64,000 nt of DNA, taken from Lactifluus volemus. Its lineage: Eukaryota > Basidiomycota > Agaricomycetes > Russulales > Russulaceae. Position numbers and translations under genes: made by a program. Under the pieces are notes generated by a model. The model ran no database searches. It was not told the origin of the DNA and saw nothing but the letters and a program-made list of their open reading frames with translations. Within the stretch, counting starts at the first letter, position 1; the number at the start of each line of letters is the position of its first letter. Location: contig WTXI01000004.1 of NCBI GenBank assembly GCA_022376515.1, positions 496,001 through 560,000 on the forward strand. The letters run 5' to 3'. Below, one piece after another: positions 1 to 10,466 of the stretch.

Positions 1-1074
1 ATATTGTATCGATATGATTGGTGACACCACATCGATACCCTTCTCACGCTCCAGCTCCATTCCATTTATATTTGCGCCATACTACCCTTTCCTCTCACCT
101 GCATTATCCATACATTCGTCTCAGCACCAGCGGTAGTAGATCTATATGGGCAGACGGGTCGATGTTGCGGTATTGAAATTTGACCGGTAACGGTCGGCCG
201 AGAGTGAGAGTGGAGAGGTATTAAGCTTTAAGTTTCACAACCGTAGCAGCTACAAGCATGACGGAAAACAAAGAAACGAAGGATGACTGGGTGACTAGGT
301 GACTGTGACTGACTGAATACCATCATTTACTGGCACGTGATCGAAAGACGCTACCAAGGCCAAAGACGATTAGGGTAGACAAAAGCATCACTTTCCGGAG
401 GTGATTTTGAAAAGATTTACACTTCTTGAGCCTAAACCACTTTCGAAACCACATCACTTTCGTCTACTGCGAACAACCCTATTATTACATATCCTGCCAG
501 TGCGACATAGAATGTGTTCGGTAAGTGTCGTTATTCCATACGTGCAGACGCGTCGAGGTTGTCGTGTTGTTAGTACTTTGGCTGGCGACAATCGGCCCCA
601 TTGGGGAGAGTGAGAGTGGAGAAGTGTTATTAGCTTGAAGGTTTCACATTCGTGGCAGCTGCAAGCATGGAGGCATGGCGACGGAAAGCGAAGGAACGAA
701 GGATGACTCAATGACTGGTAGGTGACGTAGAGCTAGAGTATACTCAGGCTGTACGTAGATATATGGCAAGGAAATGACATGGTGCCCGAAACGCGAATAA
801 CGATGGGAACTTGAAGGGAACATTATAGTCACCACGACGCACGTCTATGTCGACTTGAAAAAAGTTGGGCCGCCTTGTTGTGATCTCATCAGTAACTAGC
901 GTCTGGCGATCGTCATAAATGGAGACTCTGAGTAGGTGGGTGGGTGAGCGCGGCTAAGCCATGGGTAACTGTATCGAGTCGTACTTTGATCTACCAATTA
1001 GCTCCATTGCTGCAGAGCTCACACCTACAGACCCAGAGGCATATCGAACATCGAGCGATCCACCAAACGCAGGC
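1..1074. repeat. Unit 0 intergenic: companion block C (duplicated) plus tail A
   Basis: No intact gene is seen. Two diverged copies of the same C-block segment lie in tandem, at about 1-300 and 480-730. Both contain the gcagacg..gtcga, gagagtgagagtggaga and tttcaca(a/t)(c/t)cgt.gcagct..aagcatg landmarks that recur beside most F-box genes. From about 740 to 1074 is a shortened tail-A segment that leads into the 3' end of F-box copy 1. Open frames here are under 90 codons and shift against sibling units. Confidence 0.6.
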
Positions 1075-2608
1075 TCACGGACGGCCTGCTACTTGACGTT
1101 CATTAAGAAATGTAGTAAACGAGTCCCGAACATCGCGTCCTCCAGAATATCCAATCTCCTCAAGGTTCGGAAGGAGCTCCAGTGGTGGCTCTCCATCGTC
1201 AGATGGTAAGGAACGGAAGATTTTGTTGACGAGATCGTCTTGCACATGGATAGTCTTCGCGTTGGTGAACGGCCTAAGAAGTTCACACCACTGACTTCTG
1301 TCGACACTGTTGTGCCACTCCGATGACGATTGAATGTGCTCTTGGTAGCCAAGTGTGAGATGCTCGACGACGGAAAGTACGGGTGAAAGTGTACGAAAGA
1401 ATTCCACCGCAGACACTACCTGCCGGTTGAGATGTATGCAGCTGATTTTTGACAGCAACGGAGCGTCCGACTTCCAAGGGACCGCATGTAATGAGACGGC
1501 ACGCACACCAAACGTTACCTGGACAGCGGTAAATCTAAGGCTCTTGGATGTTTGCACGAATTGCAAGAGGCGTGGGATTATAAAGGAGGGCTGGTTAAAA
1601 AGGTGTACATGAAGTTTGTTGAGAGAAGGGGCGCTGATCCGAGCAACAAGGCCTTCCAAATAGGCGCTCGCACCATCGAACGCAACCCAGCGTAGGTTGG
1701 GAAGTGTGATCATGTCCAGGGTCTGGTGTGGCTGCCTTTCACTATCACGGTTGGGAAGAGAAAAGCGAAATCCAATGAACAGATTCTCCAGCTGGGGCAT
1801 AAGCGAAAGTCGGGTAAGTATATAATTCGGAGGGAAATAGGCCGACGCCGGGATATCGAGAAGTCCGAGAGTGACGAGTCCCGCCGCACCAGTTGTGATT
1901 AAGGGAGATCCGATTGGAAGGGAAGCTGTCGACAATCTGAGATGACGTAGATTGGGGGTTTGAAGCGTTACAGGAAGGACCACTCTCATCCAAGAATGGA
2001 TATACATGCGCTCCAGAACGGGGAATTGACCATCCATAACCGTGACGAACTTCCCCACATTTGGGAGCTCCCAAAGGTCAATGCGACGAACGCGATCGCG
2101 GTGTGAAAGTGCGAGCAATAGACCCGATTCATCTTCTGCTGTTATCTTGCGACCGGTAGTGTGATAATTGATGGAGAGTGGTAGAGGTGGTGAATGTGCG
2201 AGCATGTCCGCTACAGGCACACCATTGGTGCAGAAGAGATGAAGGTCGAGCCGGGATGGTGATTCAAGAATAACATTTCGCCATTGTCGACAAACATGTG
2301 TCAGTTTGTACCACCAACATTGGCGGTACCAAACAGCAGCTGTCCCCAATTCATCGTGATATTCGCCCAGATCTGGCAGCCGACAAAGCTCAAATATATT
2401 GAGAAGCACGTCGTCGTTCAGGGTATGGATAGGTGAGTGTCGTCTATCGCTGTGGAGCCCTATTAATTTGCAAGGTTGAGAACAGCTCAGAGAACGCGAC
2501 TCGAAGGATTTGGAACTCACGACTTGGTTCAAGACTTAGCCCACGTCGGCCGCCGGCGAGCCTTCTAATGAGGGAAGGACAACTTATGGTAGTGCAGCAA
2601 CCGGGCAT
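1075..2608 (-). CDS. F-box/LRR-like protein, copy 1 (3'-terminal frameshift)
   Basis: Predicted two-exon gene. Exon 1 is 2521-2608 (29 codons plus 1 nt, starting MPGCCTTIS), the 61-nt intron is 2460-2520 (GTGAGT...AATAG, phase 1), and exon 2 is 1075-2459. The product is about 490 aa. The F-box lies near residues 40-85 (HTLNDDVLLNIFELCRL, then WWYKLTHVCRQWRN) and is followed by leucine-rich strands such as LPNLRWVAF and PSLNKLHVHL. The expected role is a substrate receptor of an SCF ubiquitin ligase, inferred from the family. Compared with siblings, one base is missing after VAGRP, so the protein stops about 17 residues early; the sibling tail (VSLRLVDRSMFD) is still readable in another frame. 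The rest of the frame is open, so it may be functional. The start was chosen because the MPGCC exon, donor and phase are conserved through the array. Confidence 0.75.
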
Positions 2609-3280
2609 TTTTAGGGGGGCGAGTGATGACGTGGACGCGATTGAAGCAGTGTGTAGGCCTCTTGAACGATTCCCGTGACGGTGGCGTTGTCCTATATTCA
2701 GAATTGGAACCTGGCGTCTACCTTCCTCGTCATCATCGCCGCCACCGTCGTCATCTCATTATGAGCCACACTTCCTTTTCAAACACTCACCTACATTTAT
2801 ACAGTATGCGCGCGGATACAACACTGACAGGTCACCTTCAAACGGTTCAAGTGCTGTCCACCACTGGCAACGCGACGCCACGAACACTGTCGCACACAAA
2901 GCGCCGCGGATATCCCTGCTAGATGGACATTTTTAGCGTGCGTCCTTTCTTCCAATGATAACCAGCGAAAAACACCGTTACACGTGACTGACTGCCAGTG
3001 ATTCTTGGAGGACCATCGATTGTACAAGCAAACACCGCCAAGTACGCAATTTCCCAGGTCACACTGTTTCATACCAGCACGACATCTTCACTCCGTACTC
3101 CGATGGCGCCCCTGCAGCGCCCGCACCCACGAATGCAAGTGAAACAAAAAAAAACCATGGACAGAAGAGTGCTGTCAATCTCGATTCGACTTTCCCAGAG
3201 CGTGGAGTGGCGCAAATATCCGGTCAGGGCCAAGACCGATTGCAAGCATGCGGATAAAGGTCGCTGATATAATTGATATG
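2609..3280. other. 5' flank of F-box copy 1 (diverged P block)
   Basis: No gene is recognised. It contains a diverged form of the upstream motif (ctatattcagaattgg near 2692). A segment at about 2840-3000 has a recognisable reverse-complement relative at about 52380-52540, in front of the inverted F-box copy 14. Near 3190-3230 it has the 'ttcgactttcccagagcgtggag' type landmark seen in the long P blocks of other units. Confidence 0.5.
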
Positions 3281-3289
3281 TGAACTTTT

Positions 3290-3700
3290 TATGTGTGAAA
3301 CAAACCGGAACCTACAAGACACAGGACGTTTCTTCAAGTTCTTCAGCAGTGACAGTGGTCACTACTCCTGCCATCTGCATTCCCAGGATTCTCCATGGCC
3401 TTGGCCTTACCCGCAACATCGGACGTGGAAGCGCCTCTTTCCTGAATTCCCACGGACGATAACTTGCTTTCTATTCGAATTTGAGAAGGGAGATTCGGGT
3501 GGCTCGTGAATATGCAGTTGTACCAGGAGAGTGTCTAGGGATTTCTGTTCTGGTTCTTCCTCTTTTCCCTCAGGCGTAGGCGGGCGTGGCACGTAGCGCG
3601 GCGAAGAGGGGGTGCTAGAGAGTGGGGAAGGGTTCTGCAGGTCAGCTTGATGAGAAAGGCGACGAGAGGTGCTGACGTGGCCAAAATGAGCTGAACAGGT
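3290..3700 (-). pseudogene. Unidentified Pro/Ser-rich reading frame, relic
   Basis: On the minus strand a frame reads through QKSLDTLLVQLHIHEPPESP and PPTPEGKEEEPEQ with no stop between about 3700 and 3407. It resembles the tail of a low-complexity acidic and proline-rich protein, but I do not recognise a family. A shortened, decayed relative lies at about 52010-52250 in the same orientation; it shares the 'aaacggaacctaYaagacac' and 'ggagattcgggt.gctc' landmarks. The two copies differ by large indels, so at least one is dead. Confidence 0.4.
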
Positions 3701-3759
3701 CGCGCACGCGCAGGGCCGGCTCCGCCGTATCACGTGCAATAATCTCACGCTCTGTGGAA

Positions 3760-4179
3760 GGCGGGTAAGGACTTGAGCTGAGAGACGCTCGCAGGCCGGA
3801 TTGCCACAACGAGTTGGGCGTAGTTGTGGTCGCATCGTTTAGGAAAAGTTCAGATTTTGTCATAGAATTCGGCGAGCTGCTCGTGATAGTGAGCTTTGCA
3901 CGTTCGAGAACAGATGTTGAGATTTCGTCGGGTTTGATGACTTGGGCGCTATCGAAAGATGATCGCGTCAGTTGCACTTTTCACTAGCAAATTGAATGAG
4001 GTTGTTAAACTCACCCCTGTGTGACCTCGTTATATATAGCCTTCCGGGTCCACCAGACAAGGTCAATGCCACTCTCAAGCTGACTATCGACGCCAATGGG
4101 AACCTGAATTACAGATGCAGGTAAACGGATCTTTGTCGGATTTGGCTGATCGATCACCGGCCATGGATCCGCACCAGGT
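3760..4179 (-). pseudogene. Fragment of mitochondrial elongation factor G (MEF1/GFM1-type)
   Basis: An exon at 4015-4179 encodes PGADPWPVIDQ, then RLPASVIQVPIGV, then ESGIDLVWWTRKAIYNEVTQ. This matches the stretch just after the NKxD motif of EF-G (typically DRPGAxPxxVIxQ...LRxPAAxVQxPIG...GVVDLVxxKAIYNEG). A 66-nt intron (3949-4014, GTGAGT...GATAG) joins in phase to AQVIKPDEISTSVLERAK and ELFLND, the next conserved EF-G segment. After that the frame breaks: the continuation QLVVAIRPASVSQLKS is in another frame. No GTPase G1-G4 region and no C-terminal domains are present, so this is an isolated internal piece with its intron retained, captured as DNA rather than by retroposition. The family match is from memory of the EF-G signature. 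Confidence 0.72.
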
Positions 4180-4637
4180 CTACAAACGGTCATGTAGAAA
4201 AAGGTTCAGGCTAGTTGAAAAACGTGGAGTGGCGTATCGACCAAAAAAATTGTGCAAAAAGCAAACAGGATGAAGGGCAGCGTAAGGTCTGAGAGATCTG
4301 AGACGCCCGAATGACTTAGACAGCATTTACAAACTGACAATAAGTCGACCAAGTCGACCAATGAAAAGGAATTACAGTAACCGTAATGATGGCACAAGAC
4401 ATACACATGATTTGTGCAGTTGCAAGGAACGCAGGGGGAAGAGAAATAATAATTAGAGAAACTGAGGAAGGGTGTGCGATCATGCAACGAAATCGAAAGG
4501 GTGTATGATCATGATGGTCATCAACCTTGCATCTTGAAGACGCAAAGAATCCTGGCGGTTAACATGAATAGAAGAGTCGGTTTGAATGTGAGCTCGAGTG
4601 AAATAAGGGTAGTTGTATCGAGACGTACTTCAAATCC
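4180..4637. other. Unique spacer between EF-G relic and F-box copy 2
   Basis: No gene or repeat is recognised. It is AT-richer than its surroundings, with a short direct repeat (aagtcgaccaa) near 4341-4363. A 93-codon minus frame (4206-4487) has unusual cysteine and serine content and no sibling elsewhere in the window, so I treat it as chance. Confidence 0.4.
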
Positions 4638-6202
4638 TTAAAACCAGTGCAGGCAGCAGCGCCCACACATACTTAAGGCATATTGGTCCTCATTTATCAC
4701 ATCTCTCAATGAATGAAGTAGCAGGCCATCCTGTGACCCTCCGAGTCGTGGATCGGGAAGTATAAATCCCTCCTCATCAATTCTTCCTCCAACTACCTCA
4801 AGGTTTGGAAGGAGCTCCAGTGGTGGCTCTCCATCGTCAGATGGTAAGGAACAGAAGATTCCGCTGGCGAGATCATCTTGCACACGAATCGTCTTCGCGT
4901 TGGTGAACGGCCTAAGAAGTTCACGCCACTGACTTCGGTCAACATGGTTGTGCGATTGATATCGCCCTTGGTATCTGAATGTGACTTGCTCGACAACAGA
5001 GAGTATGGGTGAAAGTGTACCAAATAATTGCACCGCAGTCGCAACCTGCCAGTCCAGATGCACGCACCGGATCTGCAACGACAAGGGAGGGACCTTCCGA
5101 CTCGGAGGGACCGCATGTAAGAAAAGGGCATCGCCACCGAAAGTTACCTGAATAGCGGTAACTCTCAGGTTCTCTGATGTTTGTATGAACTGTGGAAAAG
5201 CAAAGGAGGGCTGGTGATCAAGGCGGACATGAAGCCGGTTGAGGAAAGGGGCGCTGATCCGAGCAATAAGGCCTTCCAAATAGGCGCTCGCACCATCGAA
5301 CGCAAACCAGCGTAGGTTGGGAAGTGTGATCATGTCCAGGGCCTGTTGTGGCTGCCTTTCGATATCAGGGTTGGGAAGAGCTATACGAAATCCAATGAAC
5401 AGATTCTCCAGCTGGGGCAAAAGCAAAAGTTGGGTAAGTAGATAACTTGGAGGGAAAGATGCCGGGATACTGAGAAGCGAGAGAGTGACGAGTCCCGCGG
5501 CAGTTGTGAATAAGGGAGATCGAATGGGAATGTAAGCCAGGATCAGTTTGAGGTGACGTAGATTGGGGGCTTGAAACGTTACAGGAAGGTCCACTTCTGT
5601 GAAAGAATCGATATACAGGAGCTCCAGAATTGGGAATTGATCATCCATAACCGTGACAAATTTCTCCTGATTTGGGAGCATCCAAAAGTAAATATGACCC
5701 ACGCGATCACGGTGCGAAGTGCGAGAAATATACCCGATTCATCTTCTGCTGTTATCCCCCGATACGCTGAGGCCTGCATACTCATGGTGAGTGGTAGAGG
5801 TGGTGAATGTGCGAGCATATCCGCTACAGGAACACCATTGGTGCACAGGAGATGAAGGTCGAGCCGGCATGGTGATTCAAGGATAAGATTTCGCCATTGT
5901 TGACAAACATGTGCCAGTTTGTACCACCAACGTTCGCGGCGCAAAACAAGGATCGTCCTAGTTCTGCCGTCATGGTCATCCAGTTCTGCAAGCCGATAAA
6001 GATGAAATATATTGAGAAGCACGTCATCATAGAGGATATGGATAGGTGAGTGACGTCTATAGCAGTTGAGCCCTATGAATTTGCAAGTTTGTCAACACAA
6101 TGAACAGATTAGGGTCTCAAATATTGGGAACTCACGACGTCGGCCGCCGGCGAGCCCTCCAATGAAGGAAGGATAACTTGGGGTCAAGCAGCAACCAGGC
6201 AT
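4638..6202 (-). pseudogene. F-box/LRR-like pseudogene, copy 2 (frameshift, 3' end inverted)
   Basis: Exon 1 is 6136-6202; it is 21 nt shorter than most exon 1 copies because 'ttggttca' and neighbouring bases are lost, but phase 1 is kept. Exon 2 starts at 6072. The F-box is intact (MLLNIFHLYRLAELDD, WWYKLAHVCQQWRN). One base is missing near 5717 (ggtgcgaagtgcgag where siblings have ggtgcgaaagtgcgag), which breaks LALSHRDRV. The frame resumes from about 5702 down to the ELLPNLE region near 4800. There the homology to siblings stops, because the terminal segment (VAGHPVTLRVVDR) is found on the opposite strand at about 4688-4755. The array member is therefore dead through a frameshift and a terminal micro-inversion. 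Confidence 0.8.
4660..4795 (+). repeat. Micro-inverted 3' end of F-box copy 2
   Basis: Read on the plus strand this stretch encodes ITSLNE, then VAGHPVTLRVVDRE. That is the C-terminal signature that every other copy carries on the same strand as its gene. Copy 2 itself is on the minus strand, so its last 100 or so bases have been flipped. The exact ends were not determined. Confidence 0.75.
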
Positions 6203-8871
6203 TTTCAGGGTGAGCAATGATGTAAATGTGATTGAAGAATACTGGGCACTGGAGCTGGAATACTAGTAATGTGTAGGCCTCGTGTGCATCCTCGAGGCGT
6301 ACAGGCGCTGAGTGATATCCAGAATGGGACGCTGACGCGGGGCTTCGTCACGAGCCCCCACCATCCATTCCCACGGCCTCTATGCGTGTGTATCATGAAA
6401 CAGCGCGGACGGGGCAGGTCAATACCCTCATCGTCTATAAACAGTTCAAGAACTGCCTACTGACACTCAGTCGTGAACACGTACTACACAAACCGCCACT
6501 GGCAAGCGTGCGTCTCCGCGCAGCACCAACGAGCGTTCTATGAAGATGGACGTACTACAGACCCTACTACAGTTGATAGACTCTTTTGGTGTGCGTTGTT
6601 TATTCTCTCAATGGTGACCAACGAAGCACACATAAAGATGACTCACCGACTCTAGGACAATCGCACAGGCAGACGTTGCGCAGCTATCCAGGGATTTTGG
6701 CCTAAGAGATTCGATCGCTGGCATTGAGAGTCTGCTGTTCCCATTGTCCCCTCTGTCTTCCGCCTCGAGTACTGCCATGGCGCTCCGCACTCACGCGCGC
6801 AAGTGAAGACTCGGACAAGCTGCTGAATAAGCTATGGGTTATCGAATTCGATCTCGATTCGCCTTTCTCCAGAGCGTGGAGACGCGCAAATATCGGGACC
6901 AGGTTGAGACCCATAGCTGCTGGAGGTGGCGGGTCCTCCAAGTGCGTGCGTGAGGAGAGCGTTCTGTCCTTGGATATGAGGCCGTACCGCATGGTGGACT
7001 CGTCCGCATTCAACCTGACTACGCAGAGACCTGCGGGTAACAACTGAATCCCCACACATGCCAGACGATGAAAGTGTCATGATATATTCAGATATATAGG
7101 TAGAGTACATGAAAAGCTATACTCAGGCTTTAGAATTGTCTTGACGGATTCTCTATTCTCCAAAAGTCTCTTCATCCGCTATGACGAGAGCATCACGTGA
7201 AAATATCCCTGGAGGACGATATATACCGTGAGACACCACATAGGCGGTGGAGTCATGGGCTGCTAGCTAGGTTCTATAGAACCACACTATAGCCACCTCG
7301 CCAATTTCTGCTGGTGCCAGGTGAGGTCCCTATCGCCACATCTTATTGCATCACGCCACCCGCCGACCACGACCATGCTTCTGCGAGATGTCATCCACGC
7401 CACCGATACGTGTGCAGTCGATGTATCCTTGGCACCAGAGCTGGATGGTGTGTGTCGGATGTAAGTCGTGGGGCATAGAGCGTGAGCAGAGAGTTCTAGT
7501 ATTGTTGAAAGGGCGGAGGCACAAGCGGCGGAGAAGTGCACGTAAATCCACTGTTCGAGAACTTTGGGCTTAGCTTCTGTAGGAGCAGAAGTAAATAGTA
7601 ACGGGAAACTCGACATAAGGTGGGGGAAAGAAAAGATGCCTTGCATTAAAGCCGGTTCTGGTCCATAGGATAAGGACGCGCGCTAGGCTCGATATTCCGA
7701 CATCGCCTAAATGTGTGCAGCCGCTGTCCCGAGGATGCACTCGTCCGTCGATGTGAGGGGTTTGGTGAGTACAGTCCAGCATTCAACGGAAGACGGACAT
7801 GTTCGAATACTGTGACATGGTTGAAAAAGACATGGCAGCTTTCATCTTGAGTCCACGGTAGCCTACCAAGCGCCGCCATTCCGCGTGAACGATAGACCGA
7901 CCCATTTTCAAGCCCTCGTACACCTACATATACGTGAGCTGCCCGAACCTTCCTCAACGCAATCGCGACGAGCACCGCCACTGCCAGAACGAGGTAAACT
8001 GGCGGCGCAGTAACACTGGATGGGGGCACAACCTCAAGCTCCGCGAGATTCGCACAACGGCATCGATAACTGGTTACACGGCGGGATTCTTATCACGGCG
8101 CTTAAAAAGATGGGGGAAATATCAGGCAGGTTGAGCTCAATTTAAAAAAAATCATAAAAAGAAAAACGTTGACAGACGCACCACGGACATCACATCGATA
8201 CCCTTCTCGCACTCCAGCTCCATGCTATTCACATTTACGCCGATACTATCCTTTCCTCTTACCTGCATCATGCATACATTCGTCTCAGCGCCAGCGGTGG
8301 TGAGTGTCATTTTTCTATATGGGCAGACGGGTCGATGTTGCGGTATTGTAGAACGTTGACCGGTAATGTCGGCCGAGAGTGAGAGTGGAAAGGTATTGTG
8401 AGCTTTAAGTTTCACATTCGTAGAAGCTACAGGCACGAAGGCATGGCGACTGAAAACGAAGAAACGAAGGGTGACTAGGTGACTGACTGGCTCTGGCAAC
8501 TGGCGGTGAAACTTGAATTAATCAGCACATCACGTGATCGGAGATGACCGACGATAGATGTTGGTTCTGTCAGAGGGAAGAAGGAAAAGGACTGGAAATT
8601 GTAGTGCACATGCGCATACATCACAGGGACATAATGTCTAAGCTCAAGTTATAGTTGGACAATCCAAGGACAGTGTGTAGACACGAAACGAGAATGAGGG
8701 CTGTGATAGCTATCTGCCTTTACGCTGCGATTTAAGTATGTGATCGTCATGAATAAGGCAACTGGTATGAGAGTGAGCGCTAGTGAGATATCGACACGTT
8801 ATACTGAGACGCACTGACACTGTGTTCCACCACCTATTATGGGCGTCGCCAATGCGCTCGTGCACAATGGC
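6203..8871. repeat. Unit 2 intergenic: long P, S, C blocks and tail B
   Basis: The P block runs from 6203 to about 7050. It includes the promoter-like motif at 6310-6330 and a plus-strand frame RTGQVNTLIVYKQFKN near 6400-6450. The S block (gaaagtgtcatgatatattcag... to the ctcttcatccgctatga arm) is about 7060-7200. The C block runs from about 7270 to 8480 with landmarks gccgacca.gaccatgctt, gttgtggggcatagagcgtgag, gaaagatag.ctgacccattttc and gcagacgggtcgatgttgcgg. Tail B is about 8500-8870 (gcctttacgctgcgatttaa, agtgagcgctagtgag). On the minus strand parts of block C read as a hydrophobic stretch (VYLVLAVAVLVAIAL), but frames shift between units, so no CDS is claimed. Confidence 0.6.
6310..6330 (-). 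promoter_or_regulatory. Conserved upstream motif GTGATATCCAGAATGGG (shown as + strand)
   Basis: The sequence gagtgatatccagaatggga lies 108 nt before the start of copy 2. Close matches lie at about 10602-10621 (copy 3), 17758-17777 (5), 28677-28696 (8), 32902-32921 (9) and 40549-40568 (11), always 108-146 nt before the start codon. Variants with ctatatccagaatggg precede copies 4, 6 and 10. Its position and conservation suggest a core promoter or transcription start region for the F-box genes. No known binding site is recognised. Confidence 0.45.
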
Positions 8872-10466
8872 TTATCGATTCAAGGCCATATCATCGAAGA
8901 AAATTGAATGGGCTACCTGGCGCAGTCTCACTGGATGGCCAGCCTTCCACCGTGCATCGACGAATGCATTAATTGCGTCCCAAGCATCGGGCCATACAGA
9001 ACATCCAACCTCCTCAAGGTTCGGAAGGAGCTCCAGCAGTGGCTCTCCATCGCCCGATAGTAAAGAGCGAAAAATATTGTCAACGAGGTCATCTTGCACA
9101 CAAATAGTCTTCACGTTGGTAAATGGCCTAGAAGTTCACACCATTGTCTTTGGTCGACATTGTTGTGAGATTCTGATGATTGTCCGTGCCTTTCGTAGCT
9201 GAATGTGGCTTGCTCGACAACAGAAAGTAGGGGTGAAAGTGTACCAAATAATTCCGCGGTAGACGCAACCTGCCAGTCGAGATGTCTGCAGCTGATCTCC
9301 AACATCAAGGGACTGTCCCAACTCCAAGGGAGCACATGTAAGGAAACGGCAAGTGTACTGAACGTAACCTGGACAGCGCTAAATCTGAGGTTCTCGGATG
9401 TTTGCATGAACTGTAAGAGTGGAAAAGGAAAGGAGGGCTGATTAAAAGAAAGACATGAAGTTGGTTGAGGGAGGGGGCGCTGATCCGAGCGATGAGACCT
9501 TCTAAATATGTGTCCGTACCTCGGAACGCAAACTGGCGTAGGTTAGGAAGTGTGATCACGTCAGGGCTCTGGCGCGACTGCCTTTCCATTCCACGGTTGA
9601 TGAGAAGGGAATGAAATGTAATGCGCAGTATCTCCAGCTGGTGCATAAGCGAAATCCGTGCAAGTAGATAACTTGGAGGGAAATATGCAGATGCTGGGAT
9701 ATGGCGAAGCTCGAGGGTGACGAGCGCCGGGGCACTAGTTGTGAGTAAGGGTGATCCAATTGGAAGGCAAGCAGGCTTCAGTCTGATATGGCGTAGATTG
9801 GGGGCTTGAAACGTTACAGGAAGGTCCACTTCTGTCGGGATATTGCCAGTGACATACATGCGTTCCAGACTTGGAAATTGATCATCCATAACTGCGACAA
9901 ACTTCCCCACATTTGGGAGCCTCGAAAAGTAAATGTGACGCACGCGATCACGGTGCGAAAGCGCGAGAAATATACCCAATTCATCTTCTGCTGTTATCTC
10001 CAGATCAGTGTGATATTTAGTGTGATAATCGATGGTGAGTGGTAGAGGTGGCGAATTTGCGAGCATGTCCGCTACAGACACACCATTGGTGCAGTAGAGA
10101 TGAAGGTCAAGCCGGGATGGTGATTCAAGAATAATATTTCGCCATTGTCGACAAACGTGTGCCAGTTTGTACCACCAACGTTGGCGATGCCAAACAACGA
10201 CCGGCCTATGTGTACCATCATAGTATTCGTCCGGATCTGCCAGCTGGTAAAGATGGAATATATTGAGAAGCACGTCGTCGTTGAGGATATGGATAGGTGA
10301 GTGTGGTCTATTGTCGTTGGGCCCTATGATTTTGCAAGTTTGTGAACAAAAATTTGAATAAACAGATCAAGGACACAAATATTTGGAACTCACGACTTGG
10401 CTCATGTCGGCTGCCGGCGGGCCTTCTAATGAAGGAAGGATAACTTGGGGTCAAGCGGCAAGGCAT
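8872..10466 (-). pseudogene. F-box/LRR-like pseudogene, copy 3 (two frameshifts)
   Basis: Exon 1 is 10394-10466 (MPCRLTPSYPSL, phase 1 kept). The intron is 10324-10393 and exon 2 starts at 10323. The F-box (MLLNIFHLYQLADPDEYYD, WWYKLAHVCRQWRNIILESP) and middle region are open from 10273 to 9450. A one-base loss near 9447 (attaaaagaaag against attaaaaaggtag) shifts the frame at LHVFL. The sibling sequence resumes with MQTSENLRFSAVQVTF. A second one-base loss at about 9127 (ggcctagaagttc against ggcctaagaagttc) breaks RPFTN. The C-terminus (VKTICVQDDLV..., LPNLEEVG) continues to 8872. Two independent lesions make it a pseudogene. Its 3' tail is type B. Confidence 0.82.

Noticed and set aside
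1355..1612. Plus-strand open frames antisense to F-box exon 2 (here and at the matching place in most copies)
   Set aside because: They mirror the conserved coding strand and recur only because the F-box genes are similar; the minus frame is the long, domain-bearing one.
4206..4487. 93-codon minus frame upstream of the EF-G relic
   Set aside because: No relative in other units, odd composition, and it ends in the sequence that should be intron before the EF-G exon.
7287..7646. Block C frames of 90-140 codons as genes in each unit
   Set aside because: The favoured frame changes between units and indels are not codon-sized, so no single CDS could be supported; described as a repeat block instead.
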